A stretch of 22,494 bases of DNA from Actinomycetota bacterium (GTDB lineage Bacteria > Actinomycetota > Actinomycetes > Actinomycetales > Microbacteriaceae), in assembly GCA_009703545.1 (NCBI GenBank), contig WLFX01000002.1, forward strand, positions 1-22,494. The letters are read 5' to 3'. The notes under the pieces were generated by a model. It saw only the letters and a program-made list of their open reading frames with translations, did no database searches and was not told where the DNA came from. The position numbers and the translations under genes are program-made. This document shows positions 6,346 to 16,568 of the stretch, piece by piece (the stretch's first letter is position 1; the number at the start of each line of letters is the position of its first letter).

Positions 6346-9300
6346 CGGTCACCTCCATAATCTGCGTCCACACATCATCGCTGTCGGGGTCGATTCCTGC
6401 ATCGAGTGCTGTGTTTCGGACGATGGTGACCCGTCGGAAGTCTCTCGGTGTAATCGCCGTGACACGCTCACGAGTCGTTGACCAGTCGTTGAGGAGATCG
6501 GTCGCATAGAGCGACCCAGTCTCGGCAACGTGGGTGGCGAGCAACTCGTGAACGAACGCGGCACCGTCGTCCGTCAATGGCGTAAGCTCGAGTTCGCCCG
6601 ACACAATCGCCGCTTGGTTGACGAGAGCGACGTCGAGGTCGAGCACGTAGGCGTATCCCCCGCTCATTCCGGCTCCCAGATTGCGACCAGTAGAGCCAAG
6701 AATGAGAGCAAATCCGCCGGTCATGTATTCGAGCGCGTGGTCGCCGGTGCCTTCGACAACAATCGTTGCGCCGGAGTTACGCACTCCGAAACGTTCGCCG
6801 ACTACTCCAGCGATGAACATTTCACCACTCGTCGCACCGTAGCCGACGACATTTCCCGCAATGATGTTCTCGTTGGAAGGGAAGGTTGATTCACGAGGTT
6901 GTCGCAGAGAAATTCGACCACCACTGAGTCCTTTCCCGACGTAGTCGTTGGAATCACCGACGAGGCGCAACGTGATTCCACGCGGGACGAAAGCTCCAAG
7001 GGATTGCCCAGCAGAACCCGACAGCGAGATATCGATGGTGTTCGGTTCGAGACCGTTTTCACCGTGTGCTTTGGTCACATAATGACCGAGCATCGTTCCA
7101 ATCGCCCGGTCGGTATTACGAATATCGGCAGTGAGCGAAATGGGTATTCCGTCGGCAATTGCTTCCGCGGCGTCACGAATGAACGCGTGGTCGATGTGTA
7201 TCTCAAGCTCGTGGTCCTGTTGACTAACGTTGGAACGTGGGGCGTCCTCTGCAAACACTGGGCCACCAAGCACCGGTGTGAGGTCGAGTCCTTCCGTCTT
7301 CCAGTGAGAGACAGCACGGTCCACGTCCAGAATCTCGCGGTGGCCGATCGCTTCCGCCAGTGTTCGGAACCCCAACGACGCGAGAATCTCGCGCACCTCT
7401 TCAGCGATGTATTCAAAAAAGGTTTCCACAAATTCAGGTTTACCGCTGAAACGTTGGCGCAAGAGTGGGTTTTGCGTCGCGACGCCAACCGGGCAGGTGT
7501 CGAGGTGGCACACGCGCATCAAGATGCACCCACTCACAACCATCGGTGCGGTAGCAAATCCGTATTCCTCTGCTCCAAGAAGCGCAGCAATGACAACATC
7601 TCGACCAGTCTTCATCTGCCCGTCGACCTGCAACACGATTCGTCCCCGCATGTCGTTGAGCATGAGAGTTTGTTGGGCCTCGGCAAGCCCAAGTTCCCAT
7701 GGGGTGCCCGCATGTTTGAGCGAGGACAGTGGACTTGCTCCCGTACCACCGTCGTGTCCCGAAATCAAAATAACGTCGGCCTTGGATTTAGCGACACCGG
7801 CGGCGACCGTTCCAACCCCGGCCTCGGATACGAGCTTCACGTGAATTCGAGCGCTGGGATTCGAACGCTTGAGATCAAAAATCAGTTGTTTGAGATCTTC
7901 GATCGAGTAGATGTCGTGGTGAGGTGGTGGTGAGATAAGGCCGACACCGGGTGTGCCCATTCGTGTTCGTGCGATCCACGGATAAACCTTGTTCGACGGA
8001 AGTTGCCCGCCTTCTCCCGGCTTCGCCCCTTGAGCCATCTTGATCTGAATGTCGTCGGCGTGGGTGAGATACATGCTCGTCACACCGAAACGCCCGCTGG
8101 CGACCTGTTTGATCGCACTTCGACGTTCGGGGTCCAGCAGACGCTCGACGGATTCACCGCCCTCCCCGGTATTGGAACGAGCACCAAGTCGGTTCATCGC
8201 TATCGCGAGAGTTTCGTGCATTTCTTGCGAGATAGCTCCGTAGGACATCGCGCCTGTAGAGAATCGACGGATGATGTCGTTCGCCGATTCAACTTCATCG
8301 AGTGAAACCGGGTCACGGTCGCCGGCGAAACGAAAAAGCCCACGGAGCGTCATCAGCCGTTCGGCTTGTTCATCTACGGCTTTCGTGTAGTCACGGAAGA
8401 TGTCATATCGCTTCTCCCGTGTGGCGTGTTGCAATTTGAACACGGTCTCCGGATTGAACAAGTGCGGCGGCCCTTCGCGACGCCACGAATACTCTCCACC
8501 TACAGGGAGCACTTCGTGGAAGGTCGACGGACTCCCGTAGGCCAAATCGTGCCGTCGACGCGTCTCTTCCGCGATGATGTCCATCGTCACACCGCCGAGA
8601 ATGCTGGTCACCCCCGTGAAATAGCGATCAACGACTTCGGTACTGAGCCCAATTGCTTCGAACGCCTGTGCACCCGCGTATGACGCGACGGTAGAGATAC
8701 CCATTTTGGACATTGTTTTGAGAAGACCTTTGCCCAGCGCATAGATGATGTTCGACACAGCCTCTTCGGGTGAAAGTCCGGGGATGCGACCTGTGCGGAC
8801 CAATAGCTCTGCGGTTTCCATCGCGAGGTACGGATTGATCGCCGAAGCGCCGAACCCAACAAGTGTCGCGACGTGATGTACCTCTCGGACATCGCCCGCT
8901 TCGACAATAAGAGACGACTGCATGCGACGACCGGTGCGAATCAGATGGTGGTGGATTGCGGACAGCATCAGCAGTGAAGGGATCGGTGCGAAGTCTTTAT
9001 CGGAGTCACGGTCGCTGAGAACGACGAACATAGCACCAGCGTCGAGAGCCGAATCGACTTCTTCGCACATTTGATCGAGTCGTTGCTCCATCGCCTTTGC
9101 GCCCTCGTCAATTCGATACAAACCTGAGATGGTGTGGGTGACCGCCCGACCGTCTTGCTGGAGGTGAATTACTTTTGCCAGTTCGTCGTTGTCTATTACG
9201 GGGAACGACAACGATACCTGGCGAGCGTGCTCTGGTGTCGCGGCCAGTAGGTTTCGTTCTGGACCCAACCCCACGTGAAGAGATGTCACGATTTCTTCGC

Positions 9301-10888
9301 GAATTGAATCGAGTGGTGGGTTGGTCACCTGAGCGAATTGTTGGGCGAAGTAGTCGAACAGGAGGCGTGGGCGATCTGACAGCACTGCGAGCGGAGAATC
9401 GCTTCCCATCGCGCCGAGAGGTTCTGCACCTGATTGCGCCATCGGCATAATCAGTACTCGAACTTCCTCTTCTGTGTAACCGAAGGTCTTCTGCCGACGT
9501 TGGACTGATGGTGCGGTGTGGATGATATGTTCCCGCCAGGGGAGTTCTTCTAGAGCAATCGCGTTGTCGTTAACCCACTGTCCCCACGGTTCGCTGGTGG
9601 CAATGGAGTTTTTGATTTCGTCGTCTTCGATGATGCGACCGTTGAGCGTGTCCACGAGAAACATGCGCCCGGGTTGCAGCCTGCCTTTTCGGACGACCTT
9701 GCGGGGATCGATGTCATAGACGCCGATCTCTGAGGCCATGACTACCAAGCCGTCGTCGGTAACGAGGAATCGACCTGGCCGTAGCCCGTTCCGATCCAGT
9801 GTGGCTCCGGCAATCGTTCCATCTGAAAACGCGAGTGCAGCGGGACCGTCCCAGGGTTCCATCAGCGACGAATGGTAACGATAAAAGTCTCGGCGCGCGG
9901 AGTCCATTGCGTCGTCGTTTTCCCACGCCTCCGGAACCATCATCATGATGGCGTGGGGTAGCGAGCGACCGGCCAACTCGAGTATCTCGACCACCTCATC
10001 GAAGGACGCCGAGTCACTCGCGCCGTCAGTCACAATCGGATAGAGAGCAGTGAGGTCGCCGAGGATCTCGGACGACAATTGCGATTGTCGAGCGTGCATC
10101 CAATTTCGGTTCGCGTTGATGGTGTTGATCTCGCCGTTGTGAGCGATATAGCGAAAAGGCTGTGCAAGAGACCACGACGGGAAAGTATTTGTCGAGAATC
10201 GTGAGTGGACAACCGCCAGTGTGGATTCGATGCGTTCATCAGAGAGGTCGGGAAAAAACGGCTCTAGTTGAAGTGTTGTCACCATCCCCTTGTAGACAAT
10301 CGTGCGGCTGGACAGCGACGGGAAATATGTACCCAACTCCCGTTCGGCACGCTTGCGCAGTCGAAACGATTTTCGATCAAGGTCGATGCCAGCCGCTTCA
10401 CCGTTGGCGTCCGAAACAAAAAGTTGTTCGAACGCTGGCATTACGTCCCGTGCAAGACTTCCGAGGTGTGTCGGGTCGGTTGGGACAGAACGCCAACCCA
10501 GAACAGACAGTCCCTCGCTCAAGGCGATTTCTTCGATTCGCTTCTTCTCTTTTCCTCTACCCTCACTATTGAGCGGAAGAAACGCAATTCCAGAGGCATA
10601 ACGACCGGCCTCGGGTAAATTAAAGGAAACAACTGCGCGGAAAAAGCGGTCGGGTATCTGAATTTGAATTCCGGCTCCGTCACCCGTCCCCGCGTCAGAA
10701 CCAACCGCGCCGCGATGTTCTAGATTCCTGAGGCATGAAAGGGCGATAGTGATAATGTCGTGTCCCGCTGTGCCGCGCATCGTTGCGACCATCGCGAATC
10801 CGCACGAGTCCTTCTCGTGGGTTGGATCATAAAGCCCCGTCCGCACCGGGACGGCGCTGAAGCGCTCAAATGGGTTCAACAGAATCAT
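6338..10888 (-). CDS. gltB: Glutamate synthase (NADPH) large subunit
   Basis: The alpha subunit of GOGAT, 1516 residues, full length. Cys29, in [11 protein letters not shown], is the expected nucleophile of the class II glutaminase domain, exposed after removal of a 28-residue propeptide. The amidotransferase domain runs to about residue 430, followed by a central domain. The FMN/synthase domain (about 830-1210) contains [14 protein letters not shown], and the 3Fe-4S cysteines are in [15 protein letters not shown] (about 1118-1132). The C-terminal GXGXG beta-helix domain has GLSGGRI and [14 protein letters not shown] start with GGAAGGA upstream. It lies 59 bp after lgt; that gap holds TTGACC but no good -10, so I name no promoter. 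Operon with gltD. Confidence 0.98.
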   Translation of the reverse strand: MILLNPFERFSAVPVRTGLYDPTHEKDSCGFAMVATMRGTAGHDIITIALSCLRNLEHRGAVGSDAGTGDGAGIQIQIPDRFFRAVVSFNLPEAGRYASGIAFLPLNSEGRGKEKKRIEEIALSEGLSVLGWRSVPTDPTHLGSLARDVMPAFEQLFVSDANGEAAGIDLDRKSFRLRKRAERELGTYFPSLSSRTIVYKGMVTTLQLEPFFPDLSDERIESTLAVVHSRFSTNTFPSWSLAQPFRYIAHNGEINTINANRNWMHARQSQLSSEILGDLTALYPIVTDGASDSASFDEVVEILELAGRSLPHAIMMMVPEAWENDDAMDSARRDFYRYHSSLMEPWDGPAALAFSDGTIAGATLDRNGLRPGRFLVTDDGLVVMASEIGVYDIDPRKVVRKGRLQPGRMFLVDTLNGRIIEDDEIKNSIATSEPWGQWVNDNAIALEELPWREHIIHTAPSVQRRQKTFGYTEEEVRVLIMPMAQSGAEPLGAMGSDSPLAVLSDRPRLLFDYFAQQFAQVTNPPLDSIREEIVTSLHVGLGPERNLLAATPEHARQVSLSFPVIDNDELAKVIHLQQDGRAVTHTISGLYRIDEGAKAMEQRLDQMCEEVDSALDAGAMFVVLSDRDSDKDFAPIPSLLMLSAIHHHLIRTGRRMQSSLIVEAGDVREVHHVATLVGFGASAINPYLAMETAELLVRTGRIPGLSPEEAVSNIIYALGKGLLKTMSKMGISTVASYAGAQAFEAIGLSTEVVDRYFTGVTSILGGVTMDIIAEETRRRHDLAYGSPSTFHEVLPVGGEYSWRREGPPHLFNPETVFKLQHATREKRYDIFRDYTKAVDEQAERLMTLRGLFRFAGDRDPVSLDEVESANDIIRRFSTGAMSYGAISQEMHETLAIAMNRLGARSNTGEGGESVERLLDPERRSAIKQVASGRFGVTSMYLTHADDIQIKMAQGAKPGEGGQLPSNKVYPWIARTRMGTPGVGLISPPPHHDIYSIEDLKQLIFDLKRSNPSARIHVKLVSEAGVGTVAAGVAKSKADVILISGHDGGTGASPLSSLKHAGTPWELGLAEAQQTLMLNDMRGRIVLQVDGQMKTGRDVVIAALLGAEEYGFATAPMVVSGCILMRVCHLDTCPVGVATQNPLLRQRFSGKPEFVETFFEYIAEEVREILASLGFRTLAEAIGHREILDVDRAVSHWKTEGLDLTPVLGGPVFAEDAPRSNVSQQDHELEIHIDHAFIRDAAEAIADGIPISLTADIRNTDRAIGTMLGHYVTKAHGENGLEPNTIDISLSGSAGQSLGAFVPRGITLRLVGDSNDYVGKGLSGGRISLRQPRESTFPSNENIIAGNVVGYGATSGEMFIAGVVGERFGVRNSGATIVVEGTGDHALEYMTGGFALILGSTGRNLGAGMSGGYAYVLDLDVALVNQAAIVSGELELTPLTDDGAAFVHELLATHVAETGSLYATDLLNDWSTTRERVTAITPRDFRRVTIVRNTALDAGIDPDSDDVWTQIMEVTGG

Positions 10889-10947
10889 CGTCCTTCCGGT
10901 GTCAGGGACGACGTCGGCCCTCGGTCAACAAACGGAACGCAGAAACA

Positions 10948-11937
10948 TCAACGAGAAGGGCTTGTGGCTCCAGATCGCGACATGGCGGACTCGGCTTCGC
11001 CGGCGAGTTCCCCCACGGTATAGGTGTCTCCAGATTCTAGCCCTTTTTCAGATGCAGAGACATATCCGGGGCGGTAACCAGAGGGTTCAAAACCAGGGTG
11101 GCGACGTCCCTGCACAAAGAAAATCGCGACTCCGAGTGCGACGGCAGCGACCGCACCCCAGACGTTAACCCGGACGCCCAAGAAGGACTCACTTGGGTCA
11201 AGGCGGATTGTTTCGATCGCGACTCGACCGATTCCGTACCACACGAGGTACACCGCAAAGTTGCGTCCCCACTGCAGTGTGAAACGGCGACCCGACCAGA
11301 TGATGATGACCGCACCGAGAAGATTCCACAACGCTTCGTAAAGGAACGTGGGGTGAAACAGAGTCCCTGGCGGCAGTCCGAGCGGGAAGGCGGGATTGAG
11401 CAGGTCGATTTGCAACCCCCACGGCAGATCAGTCGGACCGCCGAACAGTTCTTGGTTGAAATAGTTTCCGAAACGTCCGATCGCTTGGGCGATGATAAGC
11501 CCGGGAGCTATCGCGTCGAGAAGGGTTGTAAAACGTAGCCCACTAATGCGACAACCAATCCAGCCCCCAACCGCGCCGAGAATCAGCGCACCAAAAATCG
11601 CGAGTCCGCCTTCCCAAACGTAGAAAACCCTTGCGATGTCTTGGCCAGCAAAGTAATCCGCAGGGTGCGTAACGACGTGATACGCCCGACCGCCAACGAT
11701 ACCGAGTGGAATCGCGAATAGCGCGATGTCGAGAATCAACCAGGATTCGACCCCTCGCCCAACGAGTCGGCGGTTCGTGACCACAAGTCCGATGAGGATT
11801 CCGAGAAGTATGCAGAGCGCGTAAGCGTGAATAGTCAGATTGAAGGTTGCCCAGCTCGCTCCCATATCACGCAGCCACTCCCCAACATTAAACGACCGCC
11901 ACTCAATGGGCGGAGAGGGAATACTGGCGAGAATCAC
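10948..11937 (-). CDS. lgt: Prolipoprotein diacylglyceryl transferase
   Basis: A membrane enzyme that moves diacylglycerol from phosphatidylglycerol onto the lipobox cysteine of prelipoproteins. 329 residues with about seven hydrophobic segments. The signature AIGRFGNYFNQELFGG (152-167, with R155) and HPTFLYEALWNL are clear. The position of E. coli H103 is Phe here (GGLAIFGAL), as I recall for actinobacterial homologues. A polar tail of about 45 residues follows the last membrane helix; such tails vary in actinobacteria. GTG start with AAAGGA at 11943-11948. It follows trpA by 24 bp, in which TAGGCT suggests an internal promoter. Confidence 0.96.
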   Translation of the reverse strand: MILASIPSPPIEWRSFNVGEWLRDMGASWATFNLTIHAYALCILLGILIGLVVTNRRLVGRGVESWLILDIALFAIPLGIVGGRAYHVVTHPADYFAGQDIARVFYVWEGGLAIFGALILGAVGGWIGCRISGLRFTTLLDAIAPGLIIAQAIGRFGNYFNQELFGGPTDLPWGLQIDLLNPAFPLGLPPGTLFHPTFLYEALWNLLGAVIIIWSGRRFTLQWGRNFAVYLVWYGIGRVAIETIRLDPSESFLGVRVNVWGAVAAVALGVAIFFVQGRRHPGFEPSGYRPGYVSASEKGLESGDTYTVGELAGEAESAMSRSGATSPSR

Positions 11938-11958
11938 GTGAGTCCTTTCGACACATTC

Positions 11959-11964
11959 AGCCTA
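11959..11964 (-). promoter_or_regulatory. Candidate internal -10 element for lgt
   Basis: Minus-strand TAGGCT whose first three bases are the trpA stop codon. Initiation near 11952 would leave a leader of about 15 nt containing the lgt AAAGGA ribosome site. The hexamer is identical to those at polA and pdtaR. Because a TAG stop supplies half the motif, chance is a real alternative. Confidence 0.35.
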
Positions 11965-12756
11965 ATCCTGAAGGGCAGTGAGACCAGCCACCAGTTCGGA
12001 AGTGGCACGTGCGACACCCGCAGGCCCATCGGAGGTGAGAGCAGAGACGAGGTGAGAGCCGACGATTGCCCCGGAGGCGTATCCGGTGACACTGCGAACG
12101 TGCTCTGCCTTAGAGATTCCGACGCCGACACAGACGCGCTTCGCTCCCAACCCGATGAGGCGATCCACAAGCGAGCGTGCAGCGCCGTCAACATCGGCAC
12201 GAGCGCCGGTGATGCCCATCGTTGACACCGCATACACAAAACCGCGAGAGCCATTAATCGTCGCGACCAGTCGCTCATCTGTTGACGACGGCGCGGCGAG
12301 AAAGACTCGGTCGAGACCGTGGGTGTCTGACGCTGCGAACCATTCTGACGCCTCATCGGGAATCAGATCTGGCGTGATGAGTCCGACTCCCCCTGCTTCT
12401 TTCAAGTCTTTGGCGAAACGATCGACCCCGTATTGCACAACCGGGTTCCAATATGTCATCACCAAGATGGGGGTGTCGACCTTCGCGGTCACTCCACGGA
12501 TAATCTCGAACAACTGCGCGAGCCGGAAACCCCCATCAAGTGCGGCGTTCGTCGCGCGTTGAATTACGACCCCATCCATCACGGGATCGGAATACGGAAC
12601 ACCCAATTCGATGATGTCAACACCGGACTCCGACAGAGCGATCAGGGCCTCAATGCAGGTCTGAACGTCAGGAAAGCCCGCTGGAAGGTAACCCACGAGG
12701 ACACCACGACCGTCGGCGCGCGCCACATCGATAACTGATTCGACGCGCGAACTCAC
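11962..12756 (-). CDS. trpA: Tryptophan synthase alpha chain
   Basis: Cleaves indole-3-glycerol phosphate to indole and glyceraldehyde 3-phosphate in the alpha2-beta2 complex; 264 residues, normal length. Catalytic E50 ([11 protein letters not shown]) and D61 (PVMDG) match E. coli E49 and D60. The phosphate-binding loops GISKAEHV and [11 protein letters not shown] are near the C-terminus. The GTG start overlaps the trpB stop by 4 nt (GTGA), so the two subunits are probably coupled in translation. Confidence 0.97.
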   Translation of the reverse strand: MSSRVESVIDVARADGRGVLVGYLPAGFPDVQTCIEALIALSESGVDIIELGVPYSDPVMDGVVIQRATNAALDGGFRLAQLFEIIRGVTAKVDTPILVMTYWNPVVQYGVDRFAKDLKEAGGVGLITPDLIPDEASEWFAASDTHGLDRVFLAAPSSTDERLVATINGSRGFVYAVSTMGITGARADVDGAARSLVDRLIGLGAKRVCVGVGISKAEHVRSVTGYASGAIVGSHLVSALTSDGPAGVARATSELVAGLTALQD

Positions 12757-13952
12757 TGCGTGTCCCTGAGAAAACCGAAATAACGAGCGGCCGTTTCCAT
12801 GTCCTTGTCTCCACGCCCCGAAAGATTGACAAGGATGATATCCGACGGCGAAAGTGTGCGCGCGAGGTCGAGTGCTCCCGCCAATGCATGCGCGGTCTCG
12901 ATCGCGGGAATTATTCCCTCGGTCCTAGATAAGTCCAGCATTCCCTGCATCGCTTCGGCATCAGAGATACCAACGTAGGTTGCGCGCCCGCTGTCTTTGA
13001 GCCACGCATGTTCTGGTCCGATGCCCGGGTAATCGAGCCCCGCCGAAATCGAGTGTGATTCGATCGTCTGTCCGTCGTCGTCCTGGAGAACGTAGGTTTT
13101 TGCGCCGTGCAAAACACCAGGGCGTCCTCGCTGCAGCGTGGCAGCATGGCGCGGTGTGTCCATCCCGTCGCCGGCCGCTTCGTAACCAATTAGTGCGACG
13201 TCGTCATCCAGGAACGCATGGAAGATGCCCATCGCGTTAGAGCCACCACCAACACACGCCACAACCGCTGTCGGTAGCCGACCCTCAGCCTCGAGGATCT
13301 GCTCGCGCGCTTCATTCCCAATGATCGAGTGAAAGTCCCGAACCATCACGGGGAACGGATGCGGACCGGCAACGGTGCCGAGAAGGTAATGGGTGTCTGC
13401 GACGTTGGCGACCCAATCACGCATCGCCTCGTTGATCGCGTCCTTGAGTGTCCGAGAACCATGCACGACCGGCACAACGTCAGCCCCCAGTAGCTTCATT
13501 CGCGCAACATTGAGCGCTTGTCGTTCTGTGTCAACTTCACCCATATAGACAACACAGGACATACCCATCAATGCAGCCGCGGTCGCAGTGGCCACACCGT
13601 GCTGTCCGGCTCCGGTCTCGGCGATGAGTCGAGTCTTGCCGAGTCGCTTCGCGAGAAGAGCTTGACCGAGGACGTTGTTAATCTTGTGTGAGCCGGTGTG
13701 GTTGAGATCTTCGCGCTTGAGCAAGATTCGCGCACCGCCCGCGAGAGCAGCAAACCGAGACGCCTCGGTGATGATGGAGGGTCGACCCGTATACGAGCGA
13801 TGGAGTTCGGCGAGTTCCGCTTGAAACACCGCGTCGGTCTTTGCGGCGGTATACGCTGCGTCGAGCTCATCCAACGCTGCGATGAGCGCTTCAGGCACGA
13901 AGCGACCACCGTATTCGCCAAAATACGGACCTAGTTCTGCGCGCAGGGACAT
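12753..13952 (-). CDS. trpB: Tryptophan synthase beta chain
   Basis: PLP enzyme joining indole and serine to tryptophan; 399 residues from the ATG at 13952-13950. The PLP lysine is K90 in HTGSHKINN, and the phosphate-binding [10 protein letters not shown] is present. A TTG directly before the ATG would add one residue; ATG is preferred and overlaps the trpC TGA by a single base (TGATG). A GAGGTGAG stretch in the trpC end can serve as the ribosome site. This is the TrpB1 type that pairs with TrpA. Confidence 0.97.
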   Translation of the reverse strand: MSLRAELGPYFGEYGGRFVPEALIAALDELDAAYTAAKTDAVFQAELAELHRSYTGRPSIITEASRFAALAGGARILLKREDLNHTGSHKINNVLGQALLAKRLGKTRLIAETGAGQHGVATATAAALMGMSCVVYMGEVDTERQALNVARMKLLGADVVPVVHGSRTLKDAINEAMRDWVANVADTHYLLGTVAGPHPFPVMVRDFHSIIGNEAREQILEAEGRLPTAVVACVGGGSNAMGIFHAFLDDDVALIGYEAAGDGMDTPRHAATLQRGRPGVLHGAKTYVLQDDDGQTIESHSISAGLDYPGIGPEHAWLKDSGRATYVGISDAEAMQGMLDLSRTEGIIPAIETAHALAGALDLARTLSPSDIILVNLSGRGDKDMETAARYFGFLRDTQ

Positions 13953-14728
13953 CAACTCACCTCTCGGAATTGTTCGACTACTGAGCGTGGATTCCCAGCC
14001 GTGACAAGCGCTTCACCGACGAGAACTGCGTCAGCGCCCGCATCTCGATAGGCACGAACATCGTCCACAGTATTGACTGCGGATTCGGCCACCGCGATGG
14101 CATCTGCGGGGATGAGATCTCGAACCGAGGCGAACAACGTTCGATCTAGTTCGAAGGTTGAGAGGTCTCGTGCATTAACGCCAACTAATCCGGCTCCGAT
14201 GTCGGCGGCCATTCGGACCTCGTCGCCAGAATGCGTTTCGACAAGAACAGTCAAACCCAATTGGCGGGAGAACTCGTGAAGTCGTTCGAGGACGGCAGCG
14301 TCGAGTGCCGCGGCAATCAACAAAACGATGTCCGCTCCGATCGCGCGTGCCTCAAGGATCTGATATTCCTCAGAAATGAAATCTTTGCGTAACAACGGAA
14401 CCTCGACACGTTCTCGAACGTCCGTGAGGTCACGCAGTGAGCCACCGAAGCGCCGTTCTTCGGTCAACACTGAAATTGCATCCGCTCCGCCTTCGACGTA
14501 AGACTCTGCAAGCGCGGGGGCATCATCAATCAACGCGAGATCGCCCTTGGACGGACTCGCACGCTTAATCTCGGCAATAAGGCGAATATGCGTAGTCGCA
14601 GCCAGTGCGTGATAACCATCAATTGGTTCGCGCGAGCGCAGGGCGCGACGTTCGATCTCTGCGTAGGAGACGCTTTTTCGCCTAGTGGCCGCGTCCTCGA
14701 GAGCACCAGCGGTCAGGGCCTCCAGCAC
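13952..14728 (-). CDS. trpC: Indole-3-glycerol-phosphate synthase
   Basis: Converts carboxyphenylaminodeoxyribulose phosphate to indole-3-glycerol phosphate; 258 residues, a single (beta/alpha)8 domain without a TrpF fusion. E53 and K55 in [13 protein letters not shown], catalytic K115 in LLRKDF, the Glu of [17 protein letters not shown] and VAESAV are the expected active-site elements. VLVGEALV is the phosphate-binding end. GTG start 2 nt after the stop of the small membrane-protein gene. Confidence 0.97.
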   Translation of the reverse strand: MLEALTAGALEDAATRRKSVSYAEIERRALRSREPIDGYHALAATTHIRLIAEIKRASPSKGDLALIDDAPALAESYVEGGADAISVLTEERRFGGSLRDLTDVRERVEVPLLRKDFISEEYQILEARAIGADIVLLIAAALDAAVLERLHEFSRQLGLTVLVETHSGDEVRMAADIGAGLVGVNARDLSTFELDRTLFASVRDLIPADAIAVAESAVNTVDDVRAYRDAGADAVLVGEALVTAGNPRSVVEQFREVS

Positions 14729-14730
14729 GA

Positions 14731-14955
14731 CTAGTGGTTGACCTTCGTCTTTGAACCGCCAACGCCGTAGCCACCCTTAGCCAGGAGCGAGCCGATGAGT
14801 GGACCGATAGCAAGTAGAGAGGCGCTCGCCCAGACAAGTACCGGTTGGTCGAACCAGAAAAACAGCGTGCCCGCCGTGGCGCCGATGAGCATAATTGCCA
14901 CTGCGGTCCATGCGGCGGGAGAAGAGCCGTGTCCAGGGTCGTGCGCGTCGTTCAT
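14731..14955 (-). CDS. Small two-helix membrane protein (DUF6704-like)
   Basis: 74 residues. A short soluble start with HDPGHGSSPAAWT is followed by two hydrophobic segments (about 15-36 and 38-59) and a basic tail, GGYGVGGSKTKVNH. A small protein with an HG..PAAWT start in this place between trpE and trpC is, as I recall, conserved in Micrococcales and labelled DUF6704; its function is unknown. Strong AGGAGG upstream of the ATG, 17 bp after trpE and 2 bp before trpC, so it is made with the trp enzymes. It has no catalytic motif. A role in tryptophan metabolism would be guesswork based on position. Confidence 0.82.
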   Translation of the reverse strand: MNDAHDPGHGSSPAAWTAVAIMLIGATAGTLFFWFDQPVLVWASASLLAIGPLIGSLLAKGGYGVGGSKTKVNH

Positions 14956-14972
14956 CTCGTTCCTCCTGCACG

Positions 14973-16484
14973 TCAGTCTAGCGCGGGATGGAGTGCGTTC
15001 GCCGCGGCTATCGCCCTCAGCGGAGCAGCCGCCTTATTGACCGTCTCGTCGTACTCACTCTGTGGAATCGAATCTGCGACAATCCCGGCACCGGCTTGAA
15101 CCGAAGCAACTGTGCCGACCAGAACTGCGGTTCGAATCGCAATCGCGAGGTCTGAATCGCCACCGAAACCGATGTACCCGACGACTCCCCCATACACGCC
15201 GCGGCCAGCTGGTTCGAGTTCGTCGATGATTTCCAACGCCCGCGGTTTCGGAGCCCCAGAGAGAGTTCCTGCGGGGAAGGTAGCTCGAAAGACGTCGATC
15301 GGAGTGGACCCCGGCGCGAGTTCTCCTTCGACACTCGAGACGAGGTGCATGATGTGCGAGAAGCGTTCGACGTTCATGAACTCGGTGACCTCCACCGTCC
15401 CGGGGATACACACGCGCGATAGGTCGTTACGCGCAAGATCAACCAGCATCAAATGTTCGGCACGTTCCTTGGCGTCAGCCAAAAGCCCCTCGGCGAACTG
15501 CGCGTCGCGTTCGGGTGTCTCACCGCGCGGGCGACTACCCGCGATGGGATGGCTGAATACTCGACCGTTGTTCACCTTCACAAGAGCTTCGGGCGAGGAA
15601 CCCACCACGGCAATTGGAGTTCCATCGGCACTTTCGAGGTTAAGCAGGTACATATAGGGCGATGGGTTTAGCGCACGCAACATTCGGTAGACATCGGTGC
15701 TCGAGGCCGTGACATCTGTGTCGAAGCGCTGTGAGATTACGACCTGGAAGACGTCCCCATCACGAATGAAATGTTGTCCCTTCGCCACTGATTCGAGGAA
15801 TTTATGCTTTTCGGTGCGATGTGTAGGGTTCGGCGCGACGGTTTCGGGTGGCTCTAATGGAGCGAGTTGCAGTGCGGTTCGAAGGCTCGCCGTTATGTCT
15901 CCGAGTCGAGACTGTGCAGACTCCCACAATTGGTCAAGGTCGTCGGTTACAAGAACCGCGGTCGCAACGTGCAGAAGCGAAGATCGATGGTCAAAAACCA
16001 GCAAGTCGCGAACAAACAGCAGTGACTGCGCAGGCACTCCCGACTCGTCAACCGGAGCATCCGGAAGATTCTCAAGTTCGCGAACAGTGTCCCAGCCGAG
16101 ATAGCCAACCAATCCGCTCGTCAATGGAGGCAATTCGGTCGGAGCGGGTGATGCCCAACGTGCGTAGAGCACATCAAGTGCAGCGAGCCGCGAGGTAGGG
16201 ACCGTGCCGCCGAATGCACGGTCTTCCGACAACCCGTTATCGAGCCAGACTGACGCATTGTCTCGTTCGGTGAGACACCCCCACGCCGAGAGCCCGACAA
16301 AGGAGTAGCGTGACCAAATTCCGCCCTGTTCCGCGGATTCCAGCAGGAACGTGCCCGGCCGGCCGTCTGTGAGATGCGAATAGAGTGCGACCGGCGAAAC
16401 TGAATCAACGAATACCGACCGAATGACCGTCACAACGGGCCCAGCCGCGGCCGCGGCGTCGAATTCAGCCCGTGTGGTGGTCAT
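14973..16484 (-). CDS. trpE: Anthranilate synthase component I
   Basis: Makes anthranilate from chorismate using ammonia delivered by TrpG; 503 residues. The start is the ATG at 16484-16482 (MTTTRAEFD), because AGGAGG lies 9 nt upstream; a longer in-frame reading to 16640 adds low-complexity residues and runs back into the FKBP gene. The N-terminal domain has LLES (about residue 45), part of the tryptophan feedback site. The chorismate-binding domain has PIAGSRPRGETPERD (about 313-327), VDLARNDLSRVC and PAGTLSGAPKPRA (about 397-409). There is no glutaminase domain, so a separate TrpG is needed, and none is in the window. It is the first trp gene here. Confidence 0.97.
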   Translation of the reverse strand: MTTTRAEFDAAAAAGPVVTVIRSVFVDSVSPVALYSHLTDGRPGTFLLESAEQGGIWSRYSFVGLSAWGCLTERDNASVWLDNGLSEDRAFGGTVPTSRLAALDVLYARWASPAPTELPPLTSGLVGYLGWDTVRELENLPDAPVDESGVPAQSLLFVRDLLVFDHRSSLLHVATAVLVTDDLDQLWESAQSRLGDITASLRTALQLAPLEPPETVAPNPTHRTEKHKFLESVAKGQHFIRDGDVFQVVISQRFDTDVTASSTDVYRMLRALNPSPYMYLLNLESADGTPIAVVGSSPEALVKVNNGRVFSHPIAGSRPRGETPERDAQFAEGLLADAKERAEHLMLVDLARNDLSRVCIPGTVEVTEFMNVERFSHIMHLVSSVEGELAPGSTPIDVFRATFPAGTLSGAPKPRALEIIDELEPAGRGVYGGVVGYIGFGGDSDLAIAIRTAVLVGTVASVQAGAGIVADSIPQSEYDETVNKAAAPLRAIAAANALHPALD

Positions 16485-16493
16485 GCGATCGCG

Positions 16494-16499
16494 CCTCCT
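16494..16499 (-). promoter_or_regulatory. Ribosome binding site deciding the trpE start
   Basis: Perfect AGGAGG on the minus strand, 9 nt before the ATG at 16484. It is strong support for the shorter TrpE over the 52-residue-longer reading. Confidence 0.8.
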
Positions 16500-16548
16500 G
16501 GTCGTCGGTAATGGGCTTGCGGCTGAGAAACGGCAGTTGTGAGAACTC

Positions 16549-16568
16549 GTTAGCCCGGTCGGGTTAAC
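16549..16568. repeat. Imperfect inverted repeat between the FKBP gene and trpE
   Basis: A 20-bp near-palindrome with arms GTTAGCCCGG and TCGGGTTAAC; nine of ten positions pair, with one mismatch. It spans the FKBP stop codon and lies 65-84 bp upstream of trpE. As RNA the loop is tight and there is no following U-run, so it is a poor intrinsic terminator. A dyad operator for the trp genes is an alternative. The rest of the 79-bp gap shows no leader peptide, no Trp codon run and no T-box features. Confidence 0.4.

Noticed and set aside
6899..7933. A 344-codon open frame on the plus strand antisense to gltB
   Set aside because: It has no recognisable domain, lies wholly inside a conserved full-length gene, and such frames are common opposite moderately high-GC coding sequence.
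16485..16563. Trp leader peptide or T-box riboswitch before trpE
   Set aside because: The gap has no minus-strand ATG with Trp codons, no T-box sequence and too little length for one.
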